Notes: generated by a model not told the origin, from the sequence alone. A stretch of DNA of 64,000 nucleotides from Denitratimonas tolerans (GCF_037203605.1 NZ_JBBDHC010000002.1:186001-250000), one strand, 5' to 3'. Positions 52,325 to 62,654 are shown, counted from the stretch's first letter. Translations and numbers: made by a program.

Positions 52325-53233
52325 TCACGGCGCGCCCTTCCTGTCGCCCTGCCCGACCGGCGCATTCCACTTGTTGTGGCGCGACAGGCGCGCGAGCTCT
52401 TCCGGGGTGAGCATGCCCTGGTGGCGCTGCCCGCGGATCACCCAGGTCGGATAGCTGTCGATGCCCTGGCTGGCGCACTCGAAGGCAATCGCGCCGGTGC
52501 GACCGTTGGGACTGCACTCGACATAGGGCAGCGCGTCGGCGGCGCGACCGAACAGACGGCGCTGCTTCTGGCAGTTGGGGCACCAGAAGGCCCCGTAATA
52601 TTTCGCGCCGCTGTCCTTCAGATGCACCGCCAGCGCCTCCAGTCGCGGATCGACCGGCGGCGACAGCCAGCCCGCCTGCGCCGCGCCGATCAGCGCGAGC
52701 ATCGGCAACAGCACGATGGCATGGGTTCCGAGCCAGCGCGGCCAGCCCGCGGCGGGCGTCTGCGGCGGCCGGCGCGCGATGCAGTACGCGAAGATCGCGG
52801 TCACCAGCGCGAACGAGGCCAGGCACCAGCCGCAGAACGCTTCCAGCGCAACCCAGCCGACAACGGTGAGATAGAGGCTGACCGCGACGCCCAGCAGGGA
52901 CAGCGTCGCGGCGCGACGCCAGCGCACCGCGGCGGTGCGTCCGGTCACCGCGACGATCGCGATCAGCACATACAGGCCCAGGCCCCAGAGCGTGATCGGC
53001 AGGCCGAACAGGTTCGACCAGCGGCTTTCCTGCACGATGTCGCAGGCCGCACCCTCGCTGCAGAACAGCGCGCCGCCGCCCGACAGGTGCACGAACAGCA
53101 GGTAGGCGGTCAGCAGCACGCCCGCGCCCGCCAGACCCAGGAGCCAGCGGTCCGGTGCCAGCCGCGACCTCTGCGCGCCTGGGACTCCCGCGCCCGCGCC
53201 CTTGCCCGGCACCTTCTTGCGCACTTTGGCCAT
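52325..53233 (-). CDS. VKOR-thioredoxin fusion (disulfide-forming protein)
   Basis: Membrane protein (302 residues) expected to generate disulfides in the periplasm. The N-terminal VKOR domain has about four to five helices with the loop cysteines C58 and C64 (LFCSEGAACDIV) and the CGWC redox centre at 134-137. The C-terminal thioredoxin-like domain (from about 195) has FWCPNCQKQ (C218, C221) and the cis-proline stretch SYPTWVIRG. It is thus a single-chain equivalent of a DsbB-DsbA pair. ATG 53233 is preceded by GGGGAG. Confidence 0.93.
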   Translation of the reverse strand: MAKVRKKVPGKGAGAGVPGAQRSRLAPDRWLLGLAGAGVLLTAYLLFVHLSGGGALFCSEGAACDIVQESRWSNLFGLPITLWGLGLYVLIAIVAVTGRTAAVRWRRAATLSLLGVAVSLYLTVVGWVALEAFCGWCLASFALVTAIFAYCIARRPPQTPAAGWPRWLGTHAIVLLPMLALIGAAQAGWLSPPVDPRLEALAVHLKDSGAKYYGAFWCPNCQKQRRLFGRAADALPYVECSPNGRTGAIAFECASQGIDSYPTWVIRGQRHQGMLTPEELARLSRHNKWNAPVGQGDRKGAP

Positions 53234-53417
53234 GAATCCGACTCCCCTTGCAATGCTGTGACGATGGCGCGGAATCGTAGCAGCACGCGCCCATCCGCGG
53301 CCCGCGCCATCCGTGCCGCGCCTGCGGGGAATCGCGCGGGATTCCGACCGATGGGGCAAAAATCCGCCAATCTGGCTTATGCTTGCAGCCCTCAAGGGCG
53401 GAATCCGGGAATCGACG

Positions 53418-54704
53418 ATGCGAGCGCCTCGCACCCTGTCCATCGTTGGCGCCTCCGAAGAAAGCGCGGCACACGTCCGACTGCTGCTGCGCATGGCCGG
53501 CATGCGCCTGGAGCACGCCTGGGCGCTGCAGGACGGCGAAGAGGCCGATCTGGTCATTTTGGAGCCTTCCGACGACGTCGCCTCGCGCACCCTGCAGGCA
53601 CGCTATCAGGCCGCAGGCATCGCGTTCGCGATCCTGTGTGACGCCGACGCCGTGGTGATGCACGGGATGGTGCTGCGACGCCCGATCAAGCTCGGCCAGC
53701 TCGTTGCCGTCCTCAACGCCGCCGGCAAACTGCGTGACAACATCCCGGTCGTCACCGGAGCCGACTCGGACTTCTACAACGCCGAACTGGGCGATCTGAT
53801 TCCCGATGGCCGCAGCGCGGCCACCTGGGACCGACCCGAGCACGCCCACGGCGAGGTGGCGGACGATGCCACGCCCGCCTCCACGGTGGACGCCTTCGAG
53901 CTTCTGGTGCACGGCGACCCGCTGGAGGAACCCCTGCCTTCGGCACCGCTGATCACCAGCGACACCCGCATCGAACCACATCGGCATTCGGCCACCGCGC
54001 GCAGCGCGATGCGGCACAACGAGACAGGGACCCATGATGCCAGTCTGCTGGGCGTTACCCCGATGCAGGTGGAGCCCATCTCGCTGGGTGACCACTCCCA
54101 TCTCCCGCCGGCGCAGGCGAGCACCGCCGGTCTGGACCAGGGTCGCCCCGTACTGCCCGCGCTTCTGGCCGAGGGCGCGATCCTCAGCCCCACCCGCCTC
54201 AGCGGCGAGGGCCTCGCGGACCTGATCCTGGATCCCAAGCTGCGCCGTTACTACAGCCGTGCCGGCCTCCACGAGCTGCAGCCCTACGTCGAGGCCGGCA
54301 GCGATCGCGTCCAGAGCGCGCGCAGCGTCGGCTCGGAACTGCAGCAGGCGCGTGAAAACCAGCGTGCCGGGTCCTTCGACGAACTGCGCTGGCTGGTGGC
54401 GCTGACCACCTCGCGCGGTCGCCTCGATGCCAGCCTGGACCCGGGCGGCAGCTACAGCGTCAGCCATGCCCTGGACAGCGCGCCGGATCTGCGCGCCCAC
54501 GGCCGCATCGTCGCGCTGATGGCGACCCCGATGCACCTGCACGTGCTCGCGCGCGTAAGCGGCGCGCAGATGGAGGAAGTGTTCGACGTGGTCAACGCCT
54601 ACCACGCCATCGGGCGGCTCGACTACGTCCCGAGGCAAAGCCTGCAGGGCTACGCGAAGAAGGATGAGCGCAACCCGTTGTCGCGGCTGTTCTCGCGCAA
54701 ATAG
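53418..54704 (+). CDS. Protein with degenerate receiver-like domain, function unknown
   Basis: Cytoplasmic protein of 428 residues that I cannot assign to a named family. Residues about 5-100 follow the receiver pattern: strand TLSIVGASEES, then ADLVILEPSDD where the phosphoacceptor aspartate would be, and LRRPIKLGQLVAVLNAAG like the receiver end helix. However, the acidic pocket is lost and the aspartate is a glutamate. The middle (130-290) is low complexity. The C-terminal 110 residues contain FDELRWLVALTTSRGRLDAS and MHLHVLARVSGAQMEEVFDV, which look like a folded helical output domain. It is divergent from the VKOR gene and convergent with pdxH. Confidence 0.75.
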   Translation: MRAPRTLSIVGASEESAAHVRLLLRMAGMRLEHAWALQDGEEADLVILEPSDDVASRTLQARYQAAGIAFAILCDADAVVMHGMVLRRPIKLGQLVAVLNAAGKLRDNIPVVTGADSDFYNAELGDLIPDGRSAATWDRPEHAHGEVADDATPASTVDAFELLVHGDPLEEPLPSAPLITSDTRIEPHRHSATARSAMRHNETGTHDASLLGVTPMQVEPISLGDHSHLPPAQASTAGLDQGRPVLPALLAEGAILSPTRLSGEGLADLILDPKLRRYYSRAGLHELQPYVEAGSDRVQSARSVGSELQQARENQRAGSFDELRWLVALTTSRGRLDASLDPGGSYSVSHALDSAPDLRAHGRIVALMATPMHLHVLARVSGAQMEEVFDVVNAYHAIGRLDYVPRQSLQGYAKKDERNPLSRLFSRK

Positions 54705-54710
54705 GCCGGC

Positions 54711-55307
54711 TCAGGGATACAGCAGCCCGCGCGTCCAGATGCCATCGACGCGGCGATAGGCGTGGCGATCGTGCAGCCTGAACCGCGCGCCGTACCAGAA
54801 CTCGACGGCCTCCGGCACCACGCGGTAGCCGGACCAGTGCGGCGGCCGCGGCACAGCCTGCCCCGCATGGCGAGCCTCGACCTCGGCGTAGCGCGCCTGG
54901 AAGGTTTCCCGGTCGGCCAGCGGCTCGGACTGGAGCGAGGCCCAGGCCCCGATCTGGCTTTCGCGCGGGCGGCTGGCAAAGTAGGCATCGGCTTCGGCGG
55001 CCTCCACCGGCTCCACCGCCCCTTCGATGCGCACCTGCACCCCGTCGCGCAGGGTCTTCCAGTGGAACAGCAGCGCGGCGTGCGGATGCGCCGCCAGCGC
55101 ACGACCCTTGCGGCTGAGGGTGTTGGTGTAGAAAACGAAGCCGCGCGCATCGAAGGCCTTGAGCAGGACGGTGCGCGCCGACAGCCGTCCGTCCGGATCC
55201 TTGGTCGCCAAGGTCATTGCGGTCGGCTCGGGATCGCCGGCGGCACGCGCGCCTTCGAGCAGCCGGCCGAAGGTATCGAGCACCTCGTCGGGCAGTACCG
55301 CAGCCAC
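54711..55307 (-). CDS. pdxH: Pyridoxamine 5'-phosphate oxidase
   Basis: FMN enzyme forming pyridoxal phosphate from pyridoxine or pyridoxamine phosphate. It has 198 residues. Flavin and substrate motifs are SARTVLLKAFDARGFVFYTN, SRKGRALAAHPHAALLFHW, ASRPRESQIGAWAS and the C-terminal WYGARFRLHDRHAYRR. The start is a GTG three bases after the stop codon of the upstream response regulator, so translation is probably coupled to that gene; why a regulator and pdxH share a transcript is unclear. Confidence 0.94.
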   Translation of the reverse strand: MAAVLPDEVLDTFGRLLEGARAAGDPEPTAMTLATKDPDGRLSARTVLLKAFDARGFVFYTNTLSRKGRALAAHPHAALLFHWKTLRDGVQVRIEGAVEPVEAAEADAYFASRPRESQIGAWASLQSEPLADRETFQARYAEVEARHAGQAVPRPPHWSGYRVVPEAVEFWYGARFRLHDRHAYRRVDGIWTRGLLYP

Positions 55308-55309
55308 CG

Positions 55310-56002
55310 TCAGGTGCGCTCCAGGCGATAGCCGTGCTGGTACACGGCGTTGAGCCTCCAGCCGTGCTCGCCGGACAGCCGGAGCTTCTTGCGCAGGCGG
55401 CTGACGTGGGTATCGACGGTGCGCGTGGCCACGTCGCCGCGGATGTTCCAGATGTTTTCCAGCAGCGTCTCGCGGCTGACCACGCGGCCGCGACGCCGGA
55501 ACAGGAACAGCACGAGGTCGAACTCGCGATCGGTGAGCGCGATCTCCTCGCCTGCCACTTCCACGCGACGGCGCGCCACGTCGATCCGGTAGGGTTCGGC
55601 GTCTTCGTCCGCACCGGCTTCCATCTGCAGGTGGGTGCGGCGCAGCAGCACCTCCACGCGGGCGAGCAGCTCGCCCTGCTTGGCGGGCTTGACCACGTAG
55701 TCGTCCGCGCCCTCGCGCAGGCCGGCCACGATGTCGGCCTCGTCATTGCGTGCGGTGAGGAACAGCACCGGCAGGATCGATCCGGCGTCACGCAGCGCGC
55801 GCAGCACGGACAGACCGCTCTCCTCGGGCAGGTTCCAGTCGAGGATCAGAAGATCGATCGAGGCCGCGCCCTGGCGGCGGCGGAATTCGGTCGCGCTGGG
55901 GTAGCAGCGCACCGTATAGCCCGCCTGTACCAGCCAGGCTTCCAGCAGCCGGCTCTGGTCCTCGTCGTCTTCAAGCAATCCTACGAGTTTGCTGTCGGTC
56001 AT
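55310..56002 (-). CDS. Orphan OmpR-family response regulator
   Basis: DNA-binding response regulator (230 residues) with no kinase gene beside it. The receiver has LLEDDEDQSRLLEAWL, the phosphoacceptor in LILDWNLPEESG and the lysine in YVVKPAKQGEL. The winged helix has TDREFDLVLFLFRRRGRVVS, the recognition part TVDTHVSRLRKKL and the wing VYQHGYRLER. ATG 56002 has a GGAG six bases upstream. It lies 34 bases after the exosortase gene on the same strand and just before pdxH. Confidence 0.9.
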   Translation of the reverse strand: MTDSKLVGLLEDDEDQSRLLEAWLVQAGYTVRCYPSATEFRRRQGAASIDLLILDWNLPEESGLSVLRALRDAGSILPVLFLTARNDEADIVAGLREGADDYVVKPAKQGELLARVEVLLRRTHLQMEAGADEDAEPYRIDVARRRVEVAGEEIALTDREFDLVLFLFRRRGRVVSRETLLENIWNIRGDVATRTVDTHVSRLRKKLRLSGEHGWRLNAVYQHGYRLERT

Positions 56003-56036
56003 GGGCGCTCCGCAGGAAATGGCGGCCGGCAAGAGG

Positions 56037-56567
56037 TCATGCGGCCGCCGGCAGGCCCGCGTCCGGCGGCGGCGTGCGCCCGGGGCGCTTGCGACGCGGC
56101 AGGTAGCGCAGCCAGATCAGCCAGACCGCCAGCGCATCGAGCACGATCAGTGCCTGCCACAGGTAGAGGTGGAACCAGTCGAACCAGGTCTGGTTCCACT
56201 GGCCGAGATAAAAGAGGCTGATGATGCGGACCAGGTTGAGCGACTGGATCGCGACGAATCCGATCAGGATGCCGACCAGCTTGTGCTTCCAGGGCGAGGG
56301 AAACGCCACGATCGCCGCGATCAGGATGATGACCGCCTCGATGCCGTCGCAGCCCGGCGCGATCCCCACCGCAAAACCGTTGACCTGATTCTGGATGATG
56401 ACGCCATAGGAAATCACGTCCTTGTCCCAGAGCTTGATCAGGAACGCGCTGACCGAAGCCAGCAGGCCGGTGAACGGTTCGGTGACGTAATCGTGGCCGA
56501 TGGTGGTGATCCGCAGCGAGAACAGCGTGATCAGGAGCACGACAAAGATGGTGAAAAATCGAATCAT
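56037..56567 (-). CDS. xrtH: Exosortase H (XrtH)
   Basis: Membrane transpeptidase-like protein (176 residues) that should process proteins carrying an IPTL-type C-terminal sorting tag. About five helices are present. The catalytic triad of exosortases is visible: cysteine 73 in GIAPGCDGIEAV, arginine 114 in LNLVRIISLFY and histidine 133 in WFHLYLWQALIV. The short length and the NGFAVGIAPGC start fit XrtH rather than the larger EpsH/XrtA group. No IPTL-tagged protein was found in this window, so its targets are elsewhere. Confidence 0.85.
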   Translation of the reverse strand: MIRFFTIFVVLLITLFSLRITTIGHDYVTEPFTGLLASVSAFLIKLWDKDVISYGVIIQNQVNGFAVGIAPGCDGIEAVIILIAAIVAFPSPWKHKLVGILIGFVAIQSLNLVRIISLFYLGQWNQTWFDWFHLYLWQALIVLDALAVWLIWLRYLPRRKRPGRTPPPDAGLPAAA

Positions 56568-56613
56568 CCGAATCAGTACGGCGCAGCCGCCCAGGGAATA
56601 TGGCCCGCAATGC

Positions 56614-56619
56614 TAGCAT
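56614..56619 (+). promoter_or_regulatory. Extended -10-like box directly before aroK
   Basis: TGC-TAGCAT followed by seven bases and the aroK ATG. The TG extension strengthens the promoter reading. No Shine-Dalgarno precedes the ATG, so the transcript may be leaderless. Confidence 0.45.
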
Positions 56620-56626
56620 CCACGGC

Positions 56627-57184
56627 ATGAAATCTGCTTCAAACCTGATCCTGGTCGGCCCGATGGGCGCGGGCAAGTCCTCGATCGGCCGGCGGCTGGC
56701 GGCCCGGTTCGGCCTGCCCTTTGTCGACGCCGATCGCGAGATCGAATGCGCCACCGGGGCCGCGATCCCGCTGATTTTCGAACTGGCGGGCGAGGCCGGC
56801 TTTCGCGAGCGCGAGCACGAAGTGCTGGCACGCCTGTGCCGCTCCGGCCCCTCGGTGATCGCGACCGGCGGCGGCGCGGTGCTGCGCGCCGACAACCGTC
56901 GCCTGCTGTCCGAGCACGGCTTCGTGGTGCATCTGGACGTGGACCCCGAGAGCCAGCTGCGGCGCCTCGCCAATGACCGCGCCCGTCCGCTGCTGCAGCG
57001 CCCGGACCGGCGCGAGGTGCTGCAGCGCCTGGGCGAGGAGCGCGCACCGCTGTATGCCGACGTGGCCGATCTGCGCTTTGAAACCGGCCGCGGCAGCGTT
57101 CGCCAGGCCGCCGAACGCCTCGCCGGCCTGCTGTGCGAACACTGGCAGGCTCCCATCCGCCCCGCTCCGGACACCATCCCGTGA
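56627..57184 (+). CDS. aroK: Shikimate kinase
   Basis: Phosphorylates shikimate in aromatic amino acid synthesis. It has 185 residues. The P-loop is GPMGAGKSSIGRRLA, the shikimate site includes FVDADREIECATGAAI and ATGGGAVLRADNRRLL, and the lid is NDRARPLLQRPDRR. ATG 56627 follows a shorter in-frame extension that lacks support. Its stop overlaps the GTG of aroB (GTGA), the conserved aroK-aroB pair. Confidence 0.95.
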   Translation: MKSASNLILVGPMGAGKSSIGRRLAARFGLPFVDADREIECATGAAIPLIFELAGEAGFREREHEVLARLCRSGPSVIATGGGAVLRADNRRLLSEHGFVVHLDVDPESQLRRLANDRARPLLQRPDRREVLQRLGEERAPLYADVADLRFETGRGSVRQAAERLAGLLCEHWQAPIRPAPDTIP

Positions 57185-58293
57185 ACTCCGATCGCGTGCG
57201 ACGGATCGACGTCGAACTCGGCTCGCGCCGCTATCCCATCCGCATCGGCGCCGGTCTTCTCGCCGATGACGACTGGCCCGCGTTGATCCGCGGCCGGCAC
57301 GTCCTGGTGCTCAGCGACGCCAACGTCGCCCCACTCTACCTCGCGCGCGTGCAGGCGCGCCTGACCGGCAGGGTCGTCGCGGTCCGCGTGCTCCCGGCCG
57401 GCGAACGGGAAAAGACCCTTGCCCGCTTCACCGAGGCGCTGTCCGACCTGGCGGCGCTCAAGGCCAGCCGCGACGCCACCGTGATCGCGCTGGGCGGCGG
57501 GGTGATCGGTGACCTTTCCGGCTTCGTGGCGGCCTGCTGGATGCGCGGCATCGCCTTCGTGCAGCTTCCCACCACCTTGCTGGCGATGGTGGATTCGTCC
57601 GTGGGCGGAAAAACCGCAGTGGACCTGCCCGAAGGCAAGAATCTGGTCGGTGCCTTCCACCAGCCGGCCGCGGTGATCGCCGATACCGACACCCTGGCGA
57701 CCCTGCCCGAGCGCGAACTGTGCGCAGGCCTGGCCGAAGTGGTCAAATACGGCGCGCTCGGTGATGCCGGGTTCTTCGCCTGGCTGGAAGAACACGCCGA
57801 GGCGCTGCTCGCGCGCGATACCGCGGCGCTGGGCGAGGCGATCGAGCGCAGCTGCCGGCACAAGGCCGCGATCGTGGCGCGCGACGAAACCGAACGGGGC
57901 GAGCGCGCCCTGCTCAACCTCGGACACAGCTTCGGCCACGCGCTGGAAACCGCCGACGCCTACGGTGGCCTCCTGCACGGCGAGGCGGTCGCCATCGGCA
58001 TGGTGCTGGCGGCCCGGCTGTCGGCGCGGCTGGGTTTGGCACCGGCGCAGGACGGCGCGCGTCTGGCATCCCTGCTCGCGCGCCTGCGCCTGCCCACGGC
58101 GCTGCCGGCGGGCAGCGATCCGGCGCGCCTGCTGAACCTGATGCGGCTGGACAAGAAGAACCTCTCCGGCCGCCTGCGCCTGATCCTGTGGCACGGACTC
58201 GGCCACGCCGTGATCGTCCCGGACGTGGACGAGGCTGCGGTGCTGGGCACGCTCGAAGCAGCCGCTTCCGACAGCGCACGACGCGCAGGCTAG
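57181..58293 (+). CDS. aroB: 3-dehydroquinate synthase
   Basis: NAD- and metal-dependent cyclisation of DAHP to dehydroquinate, the second shikimate pathway step. It has 370 residues. Motifs are ALGGGVIGDLSGFVAACWMR, PTTLLAMVDSSVGGKTAVDL, the metal ligands in LNLGHSFGHALE and LLHGEAVAIGM, and MRLDKKNLSGRLRLIL. It starts with GTG overlapping the aroK stop. The aroB stop codon TAG is also the first half of a -10-like box for the next gene. Confidence 0.96.
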   Translation: MNSDRVRRIDVELGSRRYPIRIGAGLLADDDWPALIRGRHVLVLSDANVAPLYLARVQARLTGRVVAVRVLPAGEREKTLARFTEALSDLAALKASRDATVIALGGGVIGDLSGFVAACWMRGIAFVQLPTTLLAMVDSSVGGKTAVDLPEGKNLVGAFHQPAAVIADTDTLATLPERELCAGLAEVVKYGALGDAGFFAWLEEHAEALLARDTAALGEAIERSCRHKAAIVARDETERGERALLNLGHSFGHALETADAYGGLLHGEAVAIGMVLAARLSARLGLAPAQDGARLASLLARLRLPTALPAGSDPARLLNLMRLDKKNLSGRLRLILWHGLGHAVIVPDVDEAAVLGTLEAAASDSARRAG

Positions 58294-58296
58294 AAT
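58291..58296 (+). promoter_or_regulatory. -10-like box before the WGR gene, overlapping the aroB stop
   Basis: TAGAAT begins at the aroB stop codon and is followed by six bases and ATG. Same leaderless layout as algH. No -35 match is clear. Confidence 0.45.
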
Positions 58297-58302
58297 GCCC
58301 GG

Positions 58303-58554
58303 ATGCGACAACTCACGATGCAGCAAACCTCGACCAGCCTCCCGACACCCCGCTTCGTGCGGCTGGTGCTGCAGGAGGACCTGCTCGGCGGCTGGGAACT
58401 GATCCGGGAAACCGGGCAGGCCGGCGGTCGCAGCCAGGTGCGGCGCGCGCTGTTCCTGTCCCGCGCACAGGCCGTGGACGCCTTCGAGGCGGCCCGCGCC
58501 GAACATGCCCGGCGCGGATTCGAGGTCCGCGGCCCACACCCCGATGCCGCCTGA
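58303..58554 (+). CDS. Short WGR-domain-like protein
   Basis: Small protein (83 residues) consisting of little more than a WGR-like domain: RFVRLVLQEDLLGGWELIRE, GQAGGRSQVRRALF and a helix AQAVDAFEAARAEHARRGFE. WGR domains occur in PARPs and bacterial regulators and are thought to bind nucleic acid; the hallmark Trp-Gly-Arg is altered here to a GQAGGR-type turn. A second ATG five codons in could also be used. It lies between aroB and hemE, 24 bases before the latter. Confidence 0.75.
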   Translation: MRQLTMQQTSTSLPTPRFVRLVLQEDLLGGWELIRETGQAGGRSQVRRALFLSRAQAVDAFEAARAEHARRGFEVRGPHPDAA

Positions 58555-58578
58555 GTCGGCCCCACCCGGAACCACACC

Positions 58579-59631
58579 ATGAAAAACGATCGTTTCCTGC
58601 GCGCGCTGCGGCGCGAGCCCGTCGACTGCACCCCCGTCTGGATCATGCGCCAGGCCGGACGCTACCTGCCCGAGTATCGCGCCACCCGCGCCCGCGCCGG
58701 CAGCTTCCTGGCGCTGGCGAAAACCCCGGAGCTGGCCTGTGAAGTCACCCTGCAGCCGCTGGAGCGTTTCGAACTCGACGCGGCGATCCTGTTCTCCGAC
58801 ATCCTCACCGTGCCCGATGCGATGGGGCTGGGCCTGTATTTCGTCGAAGGCGAAGGCCCGAAGTTCGAGCGTCCGGTGCGCAGCGCCGCCGACGTGGCCA
58901 GGCTTGCCGTGCCCGATATCGGAGCGGAACTGGGCTATGTCACCGACGCGGTTTCCCTGATCCGGCGCGAGCTCGATGGCCGCGTGCCGCTGATCGGATT
59001 TTCCGGCAGCCCCTGGACGCTCGCCTGCTACATGGTCGAAGGCGGCAGCAGCGACAATTTCGCCCGCATCAAGGCGATGATGTACGACGATCCGGCCACC
59101 CTGCATCGCCTGCTGGACGTGGTGACACAGGCCGTGATCGCCTACCTCGCCGCCCAGCGCGAGGCCGGCGCGCAGGCGCTGCAGATCTTCGACACCTGGG
59201 GCGGCGTGCTTGCGCCGGCGATGTACCGCGAGTTCTCGCTGCGCTACCTCACCCGCATCGCGCAGGAACTGCCGCGCGGCGAAGGTGGAAATCGCACTCC
59301 GCTGATCCTGTTCGGCAAGGGCAATGCGCCGCATCTGGAAGCCCTGGCCGACAGCGGTGCCGAAGGCATCGGGGTGGACTGGTCGGTGACGCTGGAAGAG
59401 GCGCGTCGGCGCACCGGCGGGCGCGTGGCGCTGCAGGGCAACCTCGACCCGGCGGTGCTGTTCGCCTCGCCAGAACGCATCCGCAGCGAAGCCGCCGCGG
59501 TGCTGCAAAGCTACGGCCCCGGCCCCGGCCACGTCTTCAACCTTGGCCACGGCATCACCCCGGACGTGAAGCCCGACCATCTCAAGGCGCTGGTCGATGC
59601 CGTGCACGAGCTGAGCCGCACCGCCCCCTGA
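58579..59631 (+). CDS. hemE: Uroporphyrinogen decarboxylase
   Basis: Heme pathway enzyme converting uroporphyrinogen III to coproporphyrinogen III. It has 350 residues. The N-terminal signature IMRQAGRYLPEYRATRA is complete, ILFSDILTVPDAMGL carries a catalytic aspartate, and GFSGSPWTLACYMVEGGSS and the later LQGNLDPAVLFASPE and FNLGHGITPDVKPDH are conserved. It lies in a plus-strand run from aroK to the cysteine-rich lipoprotein gene, although the functions are unrelated. Confidence 0.97.
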   Translation: MKNDRFLRALRREPVDCTPVWIMRQAGRYLPEYRATRARAGSFLALAKTPELACEVTLQPLERFELDAAILFSDILTVPDAMGLGLYFVEGEGPKFERPVRSAADVARLAVPDIGAELGYVTDAVSLIRRELDGRVPLIGFSGSPWTLACYMVEGGSSDNFARIKAMMYDDPATLHRLLDVVTQAVIAYLAAQREAGAQALQIFDTWGGVLAPAMYREFSLRYLTRIAQELPRGEGGNRTPLILFGKGNAPHLEALADSGAEGIGVDWSVTLEEARRRTGGRVALQGNLDPAVLFASPERIRSEAAAVLQSYGPGPGHVFNLGHGITPDVKPDHLKALVDAVHELSRTAP

Positions 59632-59702
59632 CCCAGCGCACAGGCGCGGCAAGCGCCGCCCTGACGCCGGTTACACTTCCCTTTTCCGCTCCGCATGCCG
59701 CC

Positions 59703-61426
<1,724 letters not shown>

Positions 61427-61427
<1 letters not shown>

Positions 61428-61918
61428 TGCGCCCCGCGCTGCGCTACTTCGCATTCGCCGTGCTGCTGGTGCTGCTGGCGGCCTGCGGCACACCGCGCGA
61501 GGTGGCGGCACCGGAGGATGCGGACGCCGCGCCACCCGCGGCCGTCGTCGCCGACTCGTTCGAACCCGACGACGCGGACGAGGAGGAGCGGTACACCCTG
61601 GACGAGGACCTCATGCCCCCCGCGAAAGGCGATGCCAGCACGGCCAAGGACGGCACCGGCGCGATCGGCGAAGTCGACTATTCGTGCCGCATCGACGCCG
61701 ACTGCGCCGTCAAGAACGTCGGCAACTGCTGCGGCTACTATCCGGCCTGCGTCAACGTCGACAGCCCCACGTTTCCCGATCAGGTGAAAGCCGCCTGCGC
61801 GGCCTCGGGCACGAGCGGCGTCTGCGGTTTTCCCGCCATCAGCGGCTGCGAGTGCGTGCAGGGGCGCTGCGAAGCTGTGCGCACCGGATTCCTGCGCGAG
61901 GACGGCCCGGTCCAGTAG
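61427..61918 (+). CDS. Cysteine-rich lipoprotein
   Basis: Predicted lipoprotein (163 residues), function unknown. The signal VLLVLLAACG places the lipid cysteine at 20, followed by Gly-Thr, suggesting outer membrane location. An acidic linker (about 28-80; EPDDADEEERYTLDEDL) leads to a compact cysteine-rich domain: CRIDADCAVKNVGNCCGYYP then CVNVDSP, CAASGTSGVCG and CECVQGRCE, in total ten cysteines likely in disulfides. It is translationally coupled to glnS. Similar small domains occur in relatives, but I know no assigned role. Confidence 0.8.
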
Positions 61919-61939
61919 CCGACCCGCGTTGCGGCGGCC

Positions 61940-62494
61940 TCACGATGCCGCCTGGCGCGCCAGCCAGCGCCGCGCCATGCGGCGGATCGAGGCATCCAGC
62001 GAGGCGTCTTCCGGCAGTTCGGCGACGCTTCGCCAGGCCAGATCGAGCGATTCCTCGCCCACGCTGAACGCCTCGCTCCCGGTCGCCCGCACGACGTGGC
62101 GCACGTCGTAGTGCCAGTGCGCAGGCTCAGTGCCGCGCGCCGGGATCAGGTGGCGATCCAGGTCGAAGATCGCCGGCTCCACCACCAGATCGGACAGGCC
62201 CGATTCCTCGCTGGCCTCGCGCAGCGACACGCGCACGAGGTCCGTATCGCCATCGGCGTGGCCGCCAGGCTGGAACCAGCGCCCGAGCTTGCGATGGTGT
62301 GTCAGGAGCACGCGAGCGCCGTCCGCACTGACCAGCCAGGCCGAGCCGGTGAAGTGCCCCGGCGGGTGGCTGCGCTCGAAAACGCCCGGGTTCGAGCGCA
62401 GGAAGGCGAGGAAGATTTCGACGGCATCGCGCTGATCGGGCACGGCATGCGCGTGATGCTGCAATGCAGCGTGCAATGGCGAATGGAGCGGCAT
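61940..62494 (-). CDS. NUDIX hydrolase
   Basis: NUDIX family protein (184 residues), substrate unknown. The box reads GHADGDTDLVRVSLREASEE, with the first glutamate of the consensus replaced by threonine, as is usual in the GGHADGDTD subgroup; REASEESG is intact. Upstream, GSAWLVSADGARVLLTHHRK and GRWFQPGG are typical. The start ATG has no clear ribosome binding site. It is convergent with the cysteine-rich lipoprotein gene and divergent from the permease gene. Confidence 0.85.
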   Translation of the reverse strand: MPLHSPLHAALQHHAHAVPDQRDAVEIFLAFLRSNPGVFERSHPPGHFTGSAWLVSADGARVLLTHHRKLGRWFQPGGHADGDTDLVRVSLREASEESGLSDLVVEPAIFDLDRHLIPARGTEPAHWHYDVRHVVRATGSEAFSVGEESLDLAWRSVAELPEDASLDASIRRMARRWLARQAAS

Positions 62495-62594
62495 CAGGAA
62501 AGGCTCGTGGCATCGCGGCGCTGCAGTATGACCGTGAACATCGCGTTTCGCGCTTGATGCGGCTCTCAGGCCGCGTTAAGGTTCGGCGCTCATT

Positions 62595-62620
62595 GCGGCA
62601 GGCTGCGTCCTGCCGCTTTT
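62595..62620 (+). terminator. Hairpin plus T-tract in the permease leader
   Basis: GCGGCAGG pairs perfectly with CCTGCCGC over a six-base loop and is followed by TTTT. It is terminator-like but sits in a divergent region with no plus-strand gene upstream, 34 bases before the permease ATG. Possible leader attenuator, like the hairpin before gshB. Confidence 0.5.
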
Positions 62621-62654
62621 CGGATTCGCCATTTGCCGCGAGGGGAAACACCGC

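Noticed and set aside
55999..59652. Open frame of about 1,200 codons on the minus strand
   Set aside because: It is antisense to aroK, aroB and hemE, all well supported. The long open stretch is an effect of high GC.
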